Shown one piece after another: positions 1 to 9,384 of a stretch of DNA of 21,521 nucleotides (position 1 is the first letter of the stretch; the number at the start of each line of letters is the position of its first letter). A program made the position numbers and the translations under genes. The DNA is from Rhodobacteraceae bacterium UBA6236. GTDB lineage: Bacteria; Pseudomonadota; Alphaproteobacteria; Rhodobacterales; Rhodobacteraceae. Location: NCBI GenBank assembly GCA_002440945.1, contig DJWG01000003.1, positions 9,420 through 30,940 of the forward strand, given 5' to 3'. The notes under the pieces are model-generated. The model made no database searches, was not told the DNA's origin, and saw only the letters and a list, made by a program, of their open reading frames with translations.

Positions 1-1107
1 ACCGCGACCCAGGAAGGCAACTACATGGGGACCGAGAACATCGGCGCCTTCCCCTACCAGGGGATCATCGTCGCGCACTCGAACGAAGCCGAATGGCAGC
101 AGTTCAAGGGCAACCGCAACAACGAGGCTTTCCTTGACCGCATCACGGTCGTGAAGGTGCCCTATTGCCTGCGGGTGACGGAAGAAACCCAGGTCTATGA
201 AAAGCTGATCGCCAACAGTGCGCTGAAGGATGCACCCTGCGCCCCCGAGACGCTGTCGATGATGTCGCGGTTCAGCGTCCTGACGCGGCTGCGGGAACAC
301 GAAAACTCGACGGCCTATTCCAAGCTGCGGGTCTACGACGGCGAAAACATCAAGGAAACCGATCCCAAGGCCAAGTCGATCCAGGAATACCGCGACAAGG
401 CCGGGGTGGACGAGGGGATGACCGGCATCTCGACGCGGTTCGCGTTCAAGGTGCTGTCGGAAACCTTCAACCACGACACCGCCGAAATCGCGGCTGACCC
501 GGTCCACCTGATGCACGTTCTTGAACAGACGATCCTGCGCGAACAGTTCCCCGAACAGGTTCAGGACCGCTACCTTGAATTCGTGAAGTCCGAGATGACG
601 CCGCGCTATGCCGAATTCATCGGGGAAGAGATCCAGAAGGCCTATCTGGAAAGCTATTCCGACTATGGCCAGAACCTTTTCGACCGCTACATCGCCTATG
701 CGGACGCCTGGATCGAGGACCAGGATTTCAAGGATCCCGACACCGGCCAGATGTTCAACCGCGAGGTGCTGGAGAAGGAGCTTGAGAAGATCGAAAAGCC
801 CGCCGGCATCGTCAACGCCAAGGACTTCCGCAACGAGGTGGTGAAGTTCGTGCTGCGCGCCCGCGCGGAAAACGAAGGCAAGAACCCCGATTGGCACAAA
901 TATGCCAAGCTCCGCCAGGTCATTGAAAAGCGGATGTTTTCCAAGGTCGAGGATCTGTTGCCGGTCATCAGTTTCGGCGCCAAGAGAAACCGCGACACGG
1001 ATGAAAAGCATGCCGAATTCGTCGATAGGATGGCATCAAGGGGGTATACGCCGCGACAGGTGCAGCGGCTGGTTGAATGGTACATGCGCGTGAGCAAGGC
1101 AGGCTAG
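1..1107 (+). CDS. prkA: PrkA family serine protein kinase, C-terminal part (5'-truncated by window edge)
   Basis: The frame is open from base 1, and 368 residues are visible before the stop at 1105-1107. The methionine at 25 is internal, so the true start lies outside the window. PrkA (YeaG in E. coli, about 640 residues) is a cytoplasmic serine kinase with an AAA-like N-terminal half, linked to nutrient and stationary-phase stress. The visible part carries typical PrkA C-terminal features: the N-Y-M-G-T-E-N-I run near the window edge, the I-V-A-H-S-N-E segment, G-M-T-G-I-S-T-R-F around residue 147, and a C-terminal R-R-x-V-Q-R-L-V-E-W-Y helix. The ATPase Walker motifs would lie in the missing part and cannot be checked. 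The next gene, a DUF444 protein, starts 13 bases downstream, and a SpoVR gene follows. This is the widely conserved prkA-yeaH-spoVR arrangement. Confidence 0.95.
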   Translation, partial: TATQEGNYMGTENIGAFPYQGIIVAHSNEAEWQQFKGNRNNEAFLDRITVVKVPYCLRVTEETQVYEKLIANSALKDAPCAPETLSMMSRFSVLTRLREHENSTAYSKLRVYDGENIKETDPKAKSIQEYRDKAGVDEGMTGISTRFAFKVLSETFNHDTAEIAADPVHLMHVLEQTILREQFPEQVQDRYLEFVKSEMTPRYAEFIGEEIQKAYLESYSDYGQNLFDRYIAYADAWIEDQDFKDPDTGQMFNREVLEKELEKIEKPAGIVNAKDFRNEVVKFVLRARAENEGKNPDWHKYAKLRQVIEKRMFSKVEDLLPVISFGAKRNRDTDEKHAEFVDRMASRGYTPRQVQRLVEWYMRVSKAG

Positions 1108-1120
1108 GCGGTAAACAGCC

Positions 1121-2437
1121 ATGACGCAGTTCATCGACAGGCGGCTCAATCCCACGGGACGCAGCCTTGGCAACAGAAGCCGCTTTATCCGGCGCGCCCG
1201 TGCCGCAATCAAGAAGGCCGTGGACGATTCCGTCCGCTCCCGAAACATCGTGGATGTCGATCAGGGCGAACATGTCGCGATCCCCGCAAGCGACATCCAC
1301 GAACCGACCTTTCACAACGCCGACCGTGGCGGAGCGCGGGAACATGTCCTGCCCGGCAACAAGACCTACCGGGCGGGCGACCGCATCGACAAACCGCCCG
1401 AAGGCGGTGGCGCGTCGGGCCGGGAAGGCGCGGCGGACGGCGAGGCCGAGGATGATTTCCTGTTCGCGTTGTCCCGGGACGAATTCCTTGACCTGTTCTT
1501 CGAGGATCTGGCGCTGCCCGACCTCATCAAGCGCAGCCTGAAAAGCAGCGAAATCATGCGGCCGCGCCGGGCCGGGCTTTCTGTGACCGGAGCGCCTGCC
1601 AACCTCAGCGTGATGCGGACCATGCGCAATGCCATCGGGCGCCGCGTCGGGCTTCGCCGTCCCGCCAACCGCGAGGTCGAAGACCTGCGGAGCCACATCG
1701 CAAGCCTTGAGGCCGCGCGGCGGAACGACGCGCCCGACAGCGATGAGTTGAAAAGTCTGCGGGCAGAGCTTGACCATCTGGTCGCCCGACAAAAGCGAGT
1801 GCCCTTCCTTGACCCGGTCGATGTGCGCTACCGTCATTTCGAGATGAAGCCGGAACCGACAGCGAACGCCGTGATGTTCTGCCTGATGGACGTCTCGGCC
1901 TCGATGGGGCAGCGCGAAAAGGACCTGGCCAAGCGGTTCTTCGTGCTTTTACACCTGTTCCTGAAACGGCGCTATGAAAAGGTCGATCTGGTCTTCATCC
2001 GCCATACCCATCTGGCAAGCGAGGTCGATGAACAGACCTTCTTCTATTCCACCGAAAGCGGCGGCACCGTGGTCAGCAGCGCGCTGGTCGAGATGCAGCG
2101 CGTGATCGCCGAACGTTACCCTGCGTCGGAATGGAACATCTACGCCGCGCAAGCCTCGGACGGCGAAAACTATTCGGGCGACTCCGCCCATTGCGCCGAA
2201 CTTCTGAACGGCGACATCATGCAGCTTTGCCAGTATTTCGCCTATGTCGAGATCATTGGCGAGGCCGAGGCCAAGATCCTGACCAACCCGAACAGCGGAA
2301 CAGAGCTTTGGCGCGCCTATCTGGGCGTGTCCGGGAAATGGCCGAACTTCGCCCTGAAGCGCATCGCGCGGCGTTCGGAAATCTATCCGGTGTTCCGCGA
2401 ACTTTTTTCCACCGCGCCGGAGACCTCTGATGCCTGA
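1121..2437 (+). CDS. yeaH: DUF444 / YeaH-YhbH family protein with vWA-like domain
   Basis: This 438-residue protein belongs to the YeaH/YhbH family (E. coli YeaH is about 427 residues), which is genetically linked to the PrkA kinase. Its biochemical role is unsettled. Residues 1-90 are basic and carry the family's R-R-L-N-P-x-G-R-S-L-G-N-R-S start. A glycine-rich acidic linker at about 92-112 follows. From about 248 there is a von Willebrand A-like fold with a MIDAS-type D-V-S-A-S-M at 257-262, a threonine at 316 in S-G-G-T, and an aspartate at 347 in A-S-D-G. Those three positions are the expected metal ligands of such a domain. A short coiled-coil-like stretch is plausible at about 185-225. 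The start is supported by an AGGCGG sequence about 10 bases upstream. The last 8 bases overlap the SpoVR start, which suggests translational coupling. Confidence 0.94.
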   Translation: MTQFIDRRLNPTGRSLGNRSRFIRRARAAIKKAVDDSVRSRNIVDVDQGEHVAIPASDIHEPTFHNADRGGAREHVLPGNKTYRAGDRIDKPPEGGGASGREGAADGEAEDDFLFALSRDEFLDLFFEDLALPDLIKRSLKSSEIMRPRRAGLSVTGAPANLSVMRTMRNAIGRRVGLRRPANREVEDLRSHIASLEAARRNDAPDSDELKSLRAELDHLVARQKRVPFLDPVDVRYRHFEMKPEPTANAVMFCLMDVSASMGQREKDLAKRFFVLLHLFLKRRYEKVDLVFIRHTHLASEVDEQTFFYSTESGGTVVSSALVEMQRVIAERYPASEWNIYAAQASDGENYSGDSAHCAELLNGDIMQLCQYFAYVEIIGEAEAKILTNPNSGTELWRAYLGVSGKWPNFALKRIARRSEIYPVFRELFSTAPETSDA

Positions 2438-3917
2438 CGGAACCCGCGACGGAACCCTGCTGTTCGACCGCAGCGACTGGACCTTCGACACCATGCGGCG
2501 GACCTTCGATGCCATAATCGATGTGGCGGAAAAGGATCTTGGCCTGGACCTTTATCCCAACCAGATCGAGATCATCTCGTCCGAACAGATGCTCGATACC
2601 TATTCCTCGACGGGGATGCCGCTCATGTATCGGCACTGGAGCTTCGGGAAGCACTTCATCCAGCACGAACACCAGTATCGCCGCGGCATGCGCGGGCTGG
2701 CCTATGAGATCGTCATCAACTCGAACCCCTGCGTGAGCTATTGCCTCGAAGACAATTCGATGGCGTTGCAGGCGCTGGTCATGGCCCATGCGGCCTGTGG
2801 GCATAACCACTTCTTCAAGAACAACCACCTGTTCCATCAGTGGACCGATGCCGACGGAATCCTCGATTATCTCGACTATGCGCGTGGCTTCATCCAGAAA
2901 TGCGAGGAACAGCATGGATCGGCCCAGGTCGAGACGCTTCTGGATGCCGCCCATGCCTTGATGTCGGTCAGCGTCTTCCGCCACCGTCGTCCGCCGATGC
3001 TGACCGAGCGGGCCGAGCGCGAACGCGAACGCCGCCGGAACGAAGAGGCCGAACACGCCGTTCACTACATCTGGTCCGCGCACGAAGCCGCCGACCACCC
3101 CGGCGGGACCGAACGGGCCGTGCAGGAACGCAAGAGCCGCATGCGCCTGCCGGAAGAGAACCTGCTTTATTTCATCGAAAGCTATGCGCCGAAGCTGCAA
3201 CCCTGGGAACGCCAGATCCTTCGCATCGTGCGCAACATCGCGCAGTATTTCTATCCGCAGCGCCAGACCAAGGTGATGAACGAAGGCTGCGCCTGTTTCG
3301 TGCATTACCACATCCTGAACCGGCTTCATCAGACCGGCCGGATCGGCGACGGCGCGATGCTCGAGATCCTGCACAACCATACGAGCGTGCTGTTCCAGCC
3401 GAATTTCGACGATCCGCGCTATTCGGGGTTGAACCCCTACACCGTCGGCTATGCGATGATGACCGACATCCAGCGTATCTGCACCGATCCGACCGAGGAA
3501 GACCGCGCCTGGTTTCCCGACATCGCGGGCAGCAAGGACTGGCGCAACGTGCTGAAGGATGCTTGGGCGGGCTATCGCGACGAAAGCTTCATCCAGCAGT
3601 TCCTCAGCCCCAAGGTCATGCGCGACCTGCGGCTGTTCGCGCTGTCGGACAAGGGGGACGAGAATTTCTACCGCGTGTCCTCGATCCATGACGAGGCGGG
3701 CTATCGCGACCTTCGTGACGCGCTGGCCAGCGCCAACAACCCGTCGCTTTCGGACCCCGATATCCAGGTCGTCGATGTCGATCTGCTTCAGGACCGGGTG
3801 CTGCACCTGCAACACCGCGCGACATCGGGCATTCCGCTGGCGGAAGACGATGTGCGGCGCACGCTGGACCATTGCCGGCGGCTATGGGGCTACGACGTGT
3901 CGCTGACGCAGGGTTGA
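2430..3917 (+). CDS. spoVR: SpoVR family protein (YcgB-like)
   Basis: This 495-residue protein is full length for the SpoVR family (E. coli YcgB is about 510). The family is named for a Bacillus gene affecting the spore cortex, but it is common in non-spore-formers beside prkA and yeaH, where its function is unresolved. Family-typical features are an N-terminal D-L-Y-P-N-Q-I-E-I-I-S-S-E-Q-M-L-D block, an N-H-F-F-K-N-N-H segment near residue 130, K-V-M-N-E-G-C-A-C-F-V-H-Y-H near 285, and N-P-Y-T-V-G-Y-A-M near 335. Most SpoVR proteins read N-E-G-W-A-T-F-W-H at the third block, so this copy is slightly divergent there. The start overlaps the end of the DUF444 gene by 8 bases, with a GGAG sequence just upstream. 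The stop lies only 7 bases from the stop of the convergent permease gene, and no clear terminator separates them. Confidence 0.95.
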   Translation: MPDGTRDGTLLFDRSDWTFDTMRRTFDAIIDVAEKDLGLDLYPNQIEIISSEQMLDTYSSTGMPLMYRHWSFGKHFIQHEHQYRRGMRGLAYEIVINSNPCVSYCLEDNSMALQALVMAHAACGHNHFFKNNHLFHQWTDADGILDYLDYARGFIQKCEEQHGSAQVETLLDAAHALMSVSVFRHRRPPMLTERAERERERRRNEEAEHAVHYIWSAHEAADHPGGTERAVQERKSRMRLPEENLLYFIESYAPKLQPWERQILRIVRNIAQYFYPQRQTKVMNEGCACFVHYHILNRLHQTGRIGDGAMLEILHNHTSVLFQPNFDDPRYSGLNPYTVGYAMMTDIQRICTDPTEEDRAWFPDIAGSKDWRNVLKDAWAGYRDESFIQQFLSPKVMRDLRLFALSDKGDENFYRVSSIHDEAGYRDLRDALASANNPSLSDPDIQVVDVDLLQDRVLHLQHRATSGIPLAEDDVRRTLDHCRRLWGYDVSLTQG

Positions 3918-3924
3918 TCGGCTT

Positions 3925-4794
3925 TCAGCCCAGCGTCGGGTCAAGCTTGTCGCGCAGCCAGTCGCCGACCAGTGACACGGCGAGCGTGGTCAGCACGATC
4001 ACCGTTGACGGGGCCAGCATGATCCAGGCCGCGCGGGTGATGTATTCGCGCCCGTAGCCCACCATGTTGCCAAGGCTGGTCATCGGCGGCTGCACGCCAA
4101 GGCCCAGGAAAGACAGGCCGGATTCCAGAAGGATCACCTCGGGGAAGACGAGCGTCATCGACACGATCAGCGTCGAGGCGATGTTGGGCAGGATGTGGCG
4201 CAGGTAGACCCGTGTCGGCTGTGCCCCAAGCTGGGTGATGGCGGTCGCATAGCCCTGCGCACCGGCCGAAATCGCAAGGCCGCGGGCGATGCGGGCGTAA
4301 CGCTCCCACCCGTAAAGGCCCATGAGGCCGATCAGCAGCGGCAGCGAATTTCCGAAGAAGGCCAGAACGCTCAGCGCCAGGATCAGGAAGGGCAGGGCGG
4401 CCTGGAAATCGGCCAGCATCAGGACCGCCTGTTCGACCAGGCCGCGGAAATGCGCGGCCAGAAACCCCAGGGATGTGCCAAGCACCGCCGAGATGATCGT
4501 GGCGCCGAAGGCGATCAAGAGCGAGATGCGGATCGACACGATCAGACGCGACAGCACATCGCGGCCCAACTCATCGGTGCCAAGAGGGTGGGCCCAGGTC
4601 TGGAACGGGCCGACCAGCCGGTATTTCAGGTCCATCGCCGTGAAGGAAAACGGCGTGATCACGTCGGAAAGCACCGCGACCAGAAGCATCACCGCGATCC
4701 AGCCCGTGCCAAGCGCCACATACCAGGGCATCTTGGGCAGCAGGCGTTTGCGGGCAGGCGCGGGGGCGGCGGCGGTCGGATAGATATCGGTCAT
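3925..4794 (-). CDS. ABC transporter permease, peptide/nickel family (DppC/OppC-like)
   Basis: This is an inner-membrane permease of 289 residues, last gene of a five-gene peptide/nickel-type importer operon. The cytoplasmic N-terminus ends in the basic R-K-R-L-L-P-K stretch before a first membrane helix at about 26-46. The block H-P-L-G-T-D-E-L-G-R-D-V at 69-80 is the family hallmark of DppC-type subunits. The cytoplasmic coupling (EAA-type) loop lies at about 178-205, ending R-H-I-L-P-N. The tail G-D-W-L-R-D-K-L-D-P at 277-286 is also typical. An AAAGGA ribosome-binding site lies 7 bases before the ATG. The gap from the upstream permease stop is 11 bases. The gene runs convergently into spoVR. 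Substrate specificity (peptide, nickel, glutathione or other) cannot be read from permease sequence. Confidence 0.93.
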   Translation of the reverse strand: MTDIYPTAAAPAPARKRLLPKMPWYVALGTGWIAVMLLVAVLSDVITPFSFTAMDLKYRLVGPFQTWAHPLGTDELGRDVLSRLIVSIRISLLIAFGATIISAVLGTSLGFLAAHFRGLVEQAVLMLADFQAALPFLILALSVLAFFGNSLPLLIGLMGLYGWERYARIARGLAISAGAQGYATAITQLGAQPTRVYLRHILPNIASTLIVSMTLVFPEVILLESGLSFLGLGVQPPMTSLGNMVGYGREYITRAAWIMLAPSTVIVLTTLAVSLVGDWLRDKLDPTLG

Positions 4795-4805
4795 CTCGGG
4801 GTCCT

Positions 4806-5738
4806 TTATGCGCCGGCGGTCGCGCCGTGGCGCAGCCGCGGATCAAGCGCGCCATAGAGGAAATCGACGATCAGGTTCGAGGTGACCATTGTCGCCGCCA
4901 CCAGCAGCAGGATGCATTGCACCACGGCCAGATCGCGGTTGGCCACCGCCACCACCAGAAGCCGCCCGACTCCGGGCCAGGAAAACACGCTTTCCACCAC
5001 GACCGCGCCGGCGATCAGGCTGCCCACAAGAAAGCCGATCAGCGTCACGGTCGGGATCGCGGCGTTGGGCAGCGCATGGCCGCGCACCACGGCGGCCCAG
5101 GGCAGCCCCTTGGCAGATGCGGTGCGGATATAGGGACGGCCCAGCACCTCGAGCATGGCAGAGCGGGTAAACCGCGCCAGTGCTGCTGCCCCGCCTGCAC
5201 CCAGCGTCAGGACTGGAAGGATGGCGTGCCAGAAGGTGTCGCGCCCGCCCGAAGGCAGCCAGCCGAGGTTAACGGCGAAGATCAGGACCAGCACCAGCGA
5301 CAGAACGAAGCTCGGGATCGCAAAGCCGAAGACCGCGCCGATCATGACCGACCGGTCGAAGGCGGTGCCCTGATGCAGAGCCGCATAGACGCCCGCCGGA
5401 ACACCAAGCGCCAGTTTCAGCAGCAGGGCTGGCAGCGTCAGGGCGAGGGTGGCGGGGATACGCTCCATCACCAGTTCGATCGCCGGGCGGCCATCGCGCA
5501 TGGAAATCCCAAGGTCGCCCCGGAAGATCGCGGCGAAGTAGTCCAAGTATTGCACCCAGACCGGCTGATCGAGGCCCCAGGCCTTTCGGAACGCGGCAAT
5601 CGCGTCGGGCGGCGCCTCGGGGCCAAGGATGATGACCGCCGGATCGCCCGACAGCCGCAGGACGACGAAGGCGAAGGTCACGACCAGCGCAATGGTGATC
5701 ATCGCGCGCAAGAGACGCGTCAGGATGTAGCGGATCAT
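4806..5738 (-). CDS. ABC transporter permease, peptide/nickel family (DppB/OppB-like)
   Basis: This 310-residue integral membrane protein is the partner permease of the same importer. It begins with the family's M-I-R-Y-I-L-T-R-L-L helix and continues with a G-D-P-A motif after the first membrane segment and G-D-L-G-I-S-M at 74-80 before the main membrane domain. The coupling loop is at about 188-225 (A-R-F-T-R-S-A-M-L-E-V-L, then Y-I-R-T-A-x-A-K-G-L). V-E-S-V-F-S-W-P-G-V-G-R-L at 248-260 is a near-universal DppB signature. Its start codon shares one base with the stop of the upstream ATPase gene (a TGATG overlap), so translation is probably coupled. The family assignment is firm and the cargo is unknown. 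Confidence 0.93.
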   Translation of the reverse strand: MIRYILTRLLRAMITIALVVTFAFVVLRLSGDPAVIILGPEAPPDAIAAFRKAWGLDQPVWVQYLDYFAAIFRGDLGISMRDGRPAIELVMERIPATLALTLPALLLKLALGVPAGVYAALHQGTAFDRSVMIGAVFGFAIPSFVLSLVLVLIFAVNLGWLPSGGRDTFWHAILPVLTLGAGGAAALARFTRSAMLEVLGRPYIRTASAKGLPWAAVVRGHALPNAAIPTVTLIGFLVGSLIAGAVVVESVFSWPGVGRLLVVAVANRDLAVVQCILLLVAATMVTSNLIVDFLYGALDPRLRHGATAGA

Positions 5739-6712
5739 CAGGCGGCAACCTTTGCGACGGGTTCGATCAGATGGCAGGCGGCGCGGCGGCCTGTCCCCGC
5801 CGGGACAAGCGCGGGCACCTCGGACCGGCAGCGCGCCGTTGCGACCGGGCAGCGCGGATGAAAGGCGCAGCCCGAAGGCCGCGCGGCGGGGTTCGGCGGT
5901 TCGCCTGTCAGGATGACCTGTTTGATCCGGCGCGGCCCCGGCGTGGGGGCGGCGGACACAAGGGCGCGGGAATAGGGGTGCTGCGGGTCGTGGAACACCT
6001 GCGCGGCGGGGCCTTCCTCGACGATGCGGCCCAGATACATGACCGCGACGCGGGACGAGATCTGGCGCACGACGCGCAGGTCGTGGCTGATGAACATCAT
6101 CGCAAGACCGCGGGTTTTCTGCAGGTCGATCAGCAGGTTCACCACCTGCGCCTGGATCGAGACATCCAGCGCCGAGACTGGTTCATCGCAGACCAGAAGA
6201 TCGGGGTTGGTGATCAGTGCGCGGGCGATCACCACCCGCTGCCGCTGGCCGCCGGAAAGTTCGTGCGGGTAGCGCGCGCCGTGGTCGCGCGACAGGCCGA
6301 CGGCGACCAGCGCCTCAAGCCCTGCGGCGCGGGAGTCGCCGGGAATGCCGTGAATGGTCAGCGGTTCGACGATCTGCTCAAGCACCGTCCAGCGCCGGTC
6401 AAGCGCCGCCAGCGGGTCCTGGAACACCATCTGCATCCGCTTGCGAAGCCCACGCCAGGCGGAGGTTCCCAGCAGGGGCATGGGCGCGCCATCGAAAGAC
6501 ACCGAACCTTCGTCGGGCTGTTCAAGTCCCAGCGCCATGCGGCCCATCGTGGACTTGCCGGAGCCGGATTCGCCCACAATCCCAAGGGTTTCGCCCGGCA
6601 TCACCTGAAGGCTGACGCCATCGACGGCGCGGACAAGGCGGCGCTGGCCGAACAGGCCCTTGCGGGTGACATATTCCCGCGCGACGCCATCGAGTGTCAG
6701 AAGTGCGCTCAT
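5738..6712 (-). CDS. ABC transporter ATP-binding protein (DppF/OppF-like)
   Basis: This is a cytoplasmic ATPase subunit of 324 residues. Walker A is G-E-S-G-S-G-K-S-T at 47-55, the Q-loop is at Q98, the signature L-S-G-G-Q is at 152-156, Walker B is L-L-V-C-D-E at 172-177, and the switch histidine is H210. All are intact. The C-terminal oligopeptide-transporter extension is present with the cysteine-containing block G-C-A-F-H-P-R-C-P, which in this family is associated with an iron-sulfur cluster. The N-terminal G-L-F-G-Q-R-R insert before the first strand fits OppF/DppF rather than OppD/DppD. The start overlaps the preceding ATPase stop by four bases (ATGA), and the stop shares one base with the next permease start. 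Confidence 0.95.
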   Translation of the reverse strand: MSALLTLDGVAREYVTRKGLFGQRRLVRAVDGVSLQVMPGETLGIVGESGSGKSTMGRMALGLEQPDEGSVSFDGAPMPLLGTSAWRGLRKRMQMVFQDPLAALDRRWTVLEQIVEPLTIHGIPGDSRAAGLEALVAVGLSRDHGARYPHELSGGQRQRVVIARALITNPDLLVCDEPVSALDVSIQAQVVNLLIDLQKTRGLAMMFISHDLRVVRQISSRVAVMYLGRIVEEGPAAQVFHDPQHPYSRALVSAAPTPGPRRIKQVILTGEPPNPAARPSGCAFHPRCPVATARCRSEVPALVPAGTGRRAACHLIEPVAKVAA

Positions 6713-7722
6713 GCCAGCACCTCGGCCGTGTGGGATGTGGTTTCCAGAGGGGCGGCGACCTGCGGACGCAGATCAAGGGTCGGGCGGGCGCAGGCCAGAC
6801 GCCGGCCCGGGGTCGTGGCCCGTAGCGCGGGCACGGCAGAAAGGCAGACCGGTTCCGCATAGGCACAGCGCGGACCGAAGGCGCAGCCGGGCGGCATGGC
6901 GCGGGGGTCGGGCACGACGCCCGGGATGGCCACCAGACGGCGTTCGTCTTCAAGCGTCGGCAGGGCGTCGATCAGGCCGCGGGCGTAAGGGTGGCGCGGC
7001 TGGTCGAAAATCTCGGCAGCAGGGCCGCTTTCGACGATCCGGCCCGCATACATCACCGCCACGCGGTCGCAGTTTTCAGCCACCACGCCAAGGTCATGGC
7101 TGATCAGCACCATTGCCATGTTCAACTCACGCCGGATCTGGCGCAGCAGATCAAGGATCTGCGCCTGGATGGTCACGTCAAGCGCGGTCGTCGGTTCATC
7201 CGCGATCAAGAGGTCGGGCTGACCCGCAAGGGCCATCGCGATCATCACCCGCTGGTTCTGGCCGCCCGACATTTCGTGCGGATATGAATTCAGGCGTCCC
7301 TCGGCATCGGGAATTCCCACCAGATCCAGAAGCCGCCTGGCTTCGGCCTTGATGGCGGCGCCCGAAAGACCCCGGTGCAGGGCCAGAACCTCGGCCATCT
7401 GCCGGCGGATCGACAGCACCGGATTGAGCGCCGATGACGGTTCCTGGAAGATCATCCCGATCCTGCCGCCCCGCACCTGTTCGATATCCTGAACAGGCAC
7501 GGTCAGCAGATCCTTGCCGCCGAGGATCACGCGACCCTCGACAGCGGCTTTTTTCGGCAGAAGCCGCAAGGCCGCCAGCCAGGTGACCGACTTGCCCGAA
7601 CCGGATTCGCCCACGACGCCCAGCGCCTCGCCGGGGTGGACCGTCAGGTCCACCCCGCGCACGGCCGGCGCGCCATCGAACGACACGCTCAGACCTTCGA
7701 TCCTGACCAGCGGCTCACGCAT
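6709..7722 (-). CDS. ABC transporter ATP-binding protein (DppD/OppD-like)
   Basis: This is the second ATPase subunit, 337 residues. The open frame extends much further upstream, antisense-free but overlapping the binding-protein gene. The start at 7720-7722 is chosen because family similarity begins at [10 protein letters not shown] and because it lies 5 bases after the binding-protein stop. Walker A G-E-S-G-S-G-K-S is at 38-45, the Q-loop Q93 sits in F-Q-E-P, the signature M-S-G-G-Q is at 151-155, Walker B L-L-I-A-D-E is at 171-176, and the switch histidine is H209. The C-terminal cysteine block [10 protein letters not shown] at 277-286 matches the oligopeptide transporter extension. The last four bases overlap the start of the DppF-like gene (ATGA). 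Confidence 0.94.
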   Translation of the reverse strand: MREPLVRIEGLSVSFDGAPAVRGVDLTVHPGEALGVVGESGSGKSVTWLAALRLLPKKAAVEGRVILGGKDLLTVPVQDIEQVRGGRIGMIFQEPSSALNPVLSIRRQMAEVLALHRGLSGAAIKAEARRLLDLVGIPDAEGRLNSYPHEMSGGQNQRVMIAMALAGQPDLLIADEPTTALDVTIQAQILDLLRQIRRELNMAMVLISHDLGVVAENCDRVAVMYAGRIVESGPAAEIFDQPRHPYARGLIDALPTLEDERRLVAIPGVVPDPRAMPPGCAFGPRCAYAEPVCLSAVPALRATTPGRRLACARPTLDLRPQVAAPLETTSHTAEVLA

Positions 7723-7727
7723 GGCGG

Positions 7728-9359
7728 TCAGAGCGCGAAGTTGCCGGGGCCGAAGTCCATGGCGAAGGCGGGGGCCGCTTTCCACTGGATCGACTTCGGC
7801 TTGGCGGTGAAGGTCGCGTTCTGGTGCAGGACGGTATAGGCCGGGTCTTCGCGTTCGCAGATTTCCAGCATCCGGCCGAAAGCCTTGCGGCGCTGGGCGC
7901 GGTCGGTCGAGGTTTCCAGAACGAGGCACAGTTCGTTCATCTCGGCATTGGTCCATTCGCCGACCTGCTGCTGCTGGCCGTTCGGGCCGTGCTGGGCGAC
8001 GATCGACGACACCGGATCGTTGAACGGGGCCGAGTTCGACCAGTCGCGCACGGCGCGGGTGTCGCCCTTTTCCATGATCTGCGCCCAGTTTTCCTTGGAT
8101 TCGATCTGGACGTTCAGGCCGACCGCCTTCCACATCTCGACCAGAACCTGCGCGGTGGCGTTCTGGTTGGTGTAGTAGTTGTTCAGCAGGCGGTAGGGGA
8201 TCGCGTCGCCCTTGTAGCCGGCTTCCTTCACCAGGCTCATCGCCAGTTCGGGGTTGAACTCCGGCACGGTCCATTCGGCGTGGAACATGTCGCCGTAGTA
8301 GGGCCACTGCAGACCCGCCGGAACCTGGGTACGACCGGCCCAAAGGCTGTCGACGATCGCCTGGCGGTCGATGGTATGGGTCATGGCGCGGCGGATGCGG
8401 GCGTCGGCCAGCTGGGGGTGGTTCTTGTCGAAGACGGTCAGGCGGTGGTTCAGGATCGTGCCGCCCTGGACTTCGAAGCCGGCATTGCCTTCGATCTCGC
8501 CGATCAGGTCGGGCGGGATGTCGCAGGCGAACTGGTATTCACCCGACAAAAGGCCGTTCACGCGGCTGGCGACTTCGGGAACCTCGACGAAGCGGATCGA
8601 CTTCAGCGGGGGCAGTCCGCCCCAGTAGTCGTCATGCGAAACCAGCAGCAGTTCGGTATCGGGGGTGAACTTTTCGACCTTGTAGGGGCCGGTGGTGACG
8701 GGCTTGCGCGCCCAGTCGAGGTAGGAGGCCGCTTCTTCCCAGCCGCGGCGCGACATGATGTCGGAACCGTAGCGCAGCAGGCGGCCTTCCAGCGTCACAT
8801 CCGGCGTCGCGTTGACGAAGCGCACGGTATACTTGTCGACGATGTCGACGCGGGCCAGGTCCGGCCAGGCGCGGCGGGCGACGGCCGGGACTTCCGGCGG
8901 CAGTTCCTTGCCGGGGCGCGGGGTCGGGATCGCCTCGAAAGCCTTGATCGTTGTGCGGTTCTTCGGTTCGGTATCGGCGAACATGCGCTCGCGCGAGAAG
9001 GTGAAGACCACGTCTTCGGCGGTCATTTCATCGCCGTTGTGGAACTTGACGCCTTCGCGCAGCTTCAGCTCGACCGTCTGGTCGTCGATGCGCTTCCATT
9101 CCGTCGCCAGAAGCGGCTTCGGCTGCAGCTGGCCGCGCAGGTCGCGGCCGATCAGGGCTTCCCAGATCGAGCCGAAGAAGATCCGTTCGCCGACGTTGGA
9201 CTGTTCGCGCAGCACGTCGAGCGTGTTCGAGTTGGTGATCTTCTGCACCGCGATGGTGATGGACGGACGGTCGGCCTGCGCGATGGCGAAGCGCGGCAGC
9301 ACGAGGCTGCCCGCGGCTGCGGCGCCAAGGCGCAGGGTGTTGCGACGGCTGATCAGCAT
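7728..9359 (-). CDS. Periplasmic solute-binding protein, SBP_bac_5 (DppA/OppA-like), Tat-type signal
   Basis: This 543-residue extracytoplasmic receptor is the first gene of the peptide/nickel-type ABC operon. The signal peptide S-R-R-N-T-L-R-L-G followed by an alanine-rich hydrophobic stretch ending A-I-A-Q-A (about residue 29) has twin arginines, so Tat export is plausible. A family-5 binding domain follows, with D-G-D-type entry motifs such as L-R-E-G-V-K-F-H-N-G-D-E-M-T-A-E-D-V and the hinge region R-I-R-R-A-M-T-H-T-I-D-R. An alternative ATG lies 21 bases upstream (9378-9380). I prefer 9359 because AGGAG sits 9 bases before it, inside the would-be longer N-terminus, and because the signal peptide then has a normal n-region. 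A 14-bp palindrome lies upstream at 9385-9398. The ligand is unknown. Confidence 0.93.
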   Translation of the reverse strand: MLISRRNTLRLGAAAAGSLVLPRFAIAQADRPSITIAVQKITNSNTLDVLREQSNVGERIFFGSIWEALIGRDLRGQLQPKPLLATEWKRIDDQTVELKLREGVKFHNGDEMTAEDVVFTFSRERMFADTEPKNRTTIKAFEAIPTPRPGKELPPEVPAVARRAWPDLARVDIVDKYTVRFVNATPDVTLEGRLLRYGSDIMSRRGWEEAASYLDWARKPVTTGPYKVEKFTPDTELLLVSHDDYWGGLPPLKSIRFVEVPEVASRVNGLLSGEYQFACDIPPDLIGEIEGNAGFEVQGGTILNHRLTVFDKNHPQLADARIRRAMTHTIDRQAIVDSLWAGRTQVPAGLQWPYYGDMFHAEWTVPEFNPELAMSLVKEAGYKGDAIPYRLLNNYYTNQNATAQVLVEMWKAVGLNVQIESKENWAQIMEKGDTRAVRDWSNSAPFNDPVSSIVAQHGPNGQQQQVGEWTNAEMNELCLVLETSTDRAQRRKAFGRMLEICEREDPAYTVLHQNATFTAKPKSIQWKAAPAFAMDFGPGNFAL

Positions 9360-9384
9360 GAATGTCGTCTCCTGATTCAAGGGA

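Noticed and set aside
2253..3872. Long minus-strand open frame (539 codons) opposite spoVR
   Set aside because: It is antisense to a clear SpoVR gene, arises from high G+C codon bias, and has no recognisable domain.
3918..3924. Terminator between the convergent spoVR and permease genes
   Set aside because: The gap is only 7 bases, and no stem with a T-run was found in either direction around it.
7723..8343. N-terminal extension of the DppD-like ATPase frame
   Set aside because: It overlaps the binding-protein gene in another frame. ABC ATPase similarity starts at 7722, next to a short intergenic gap.
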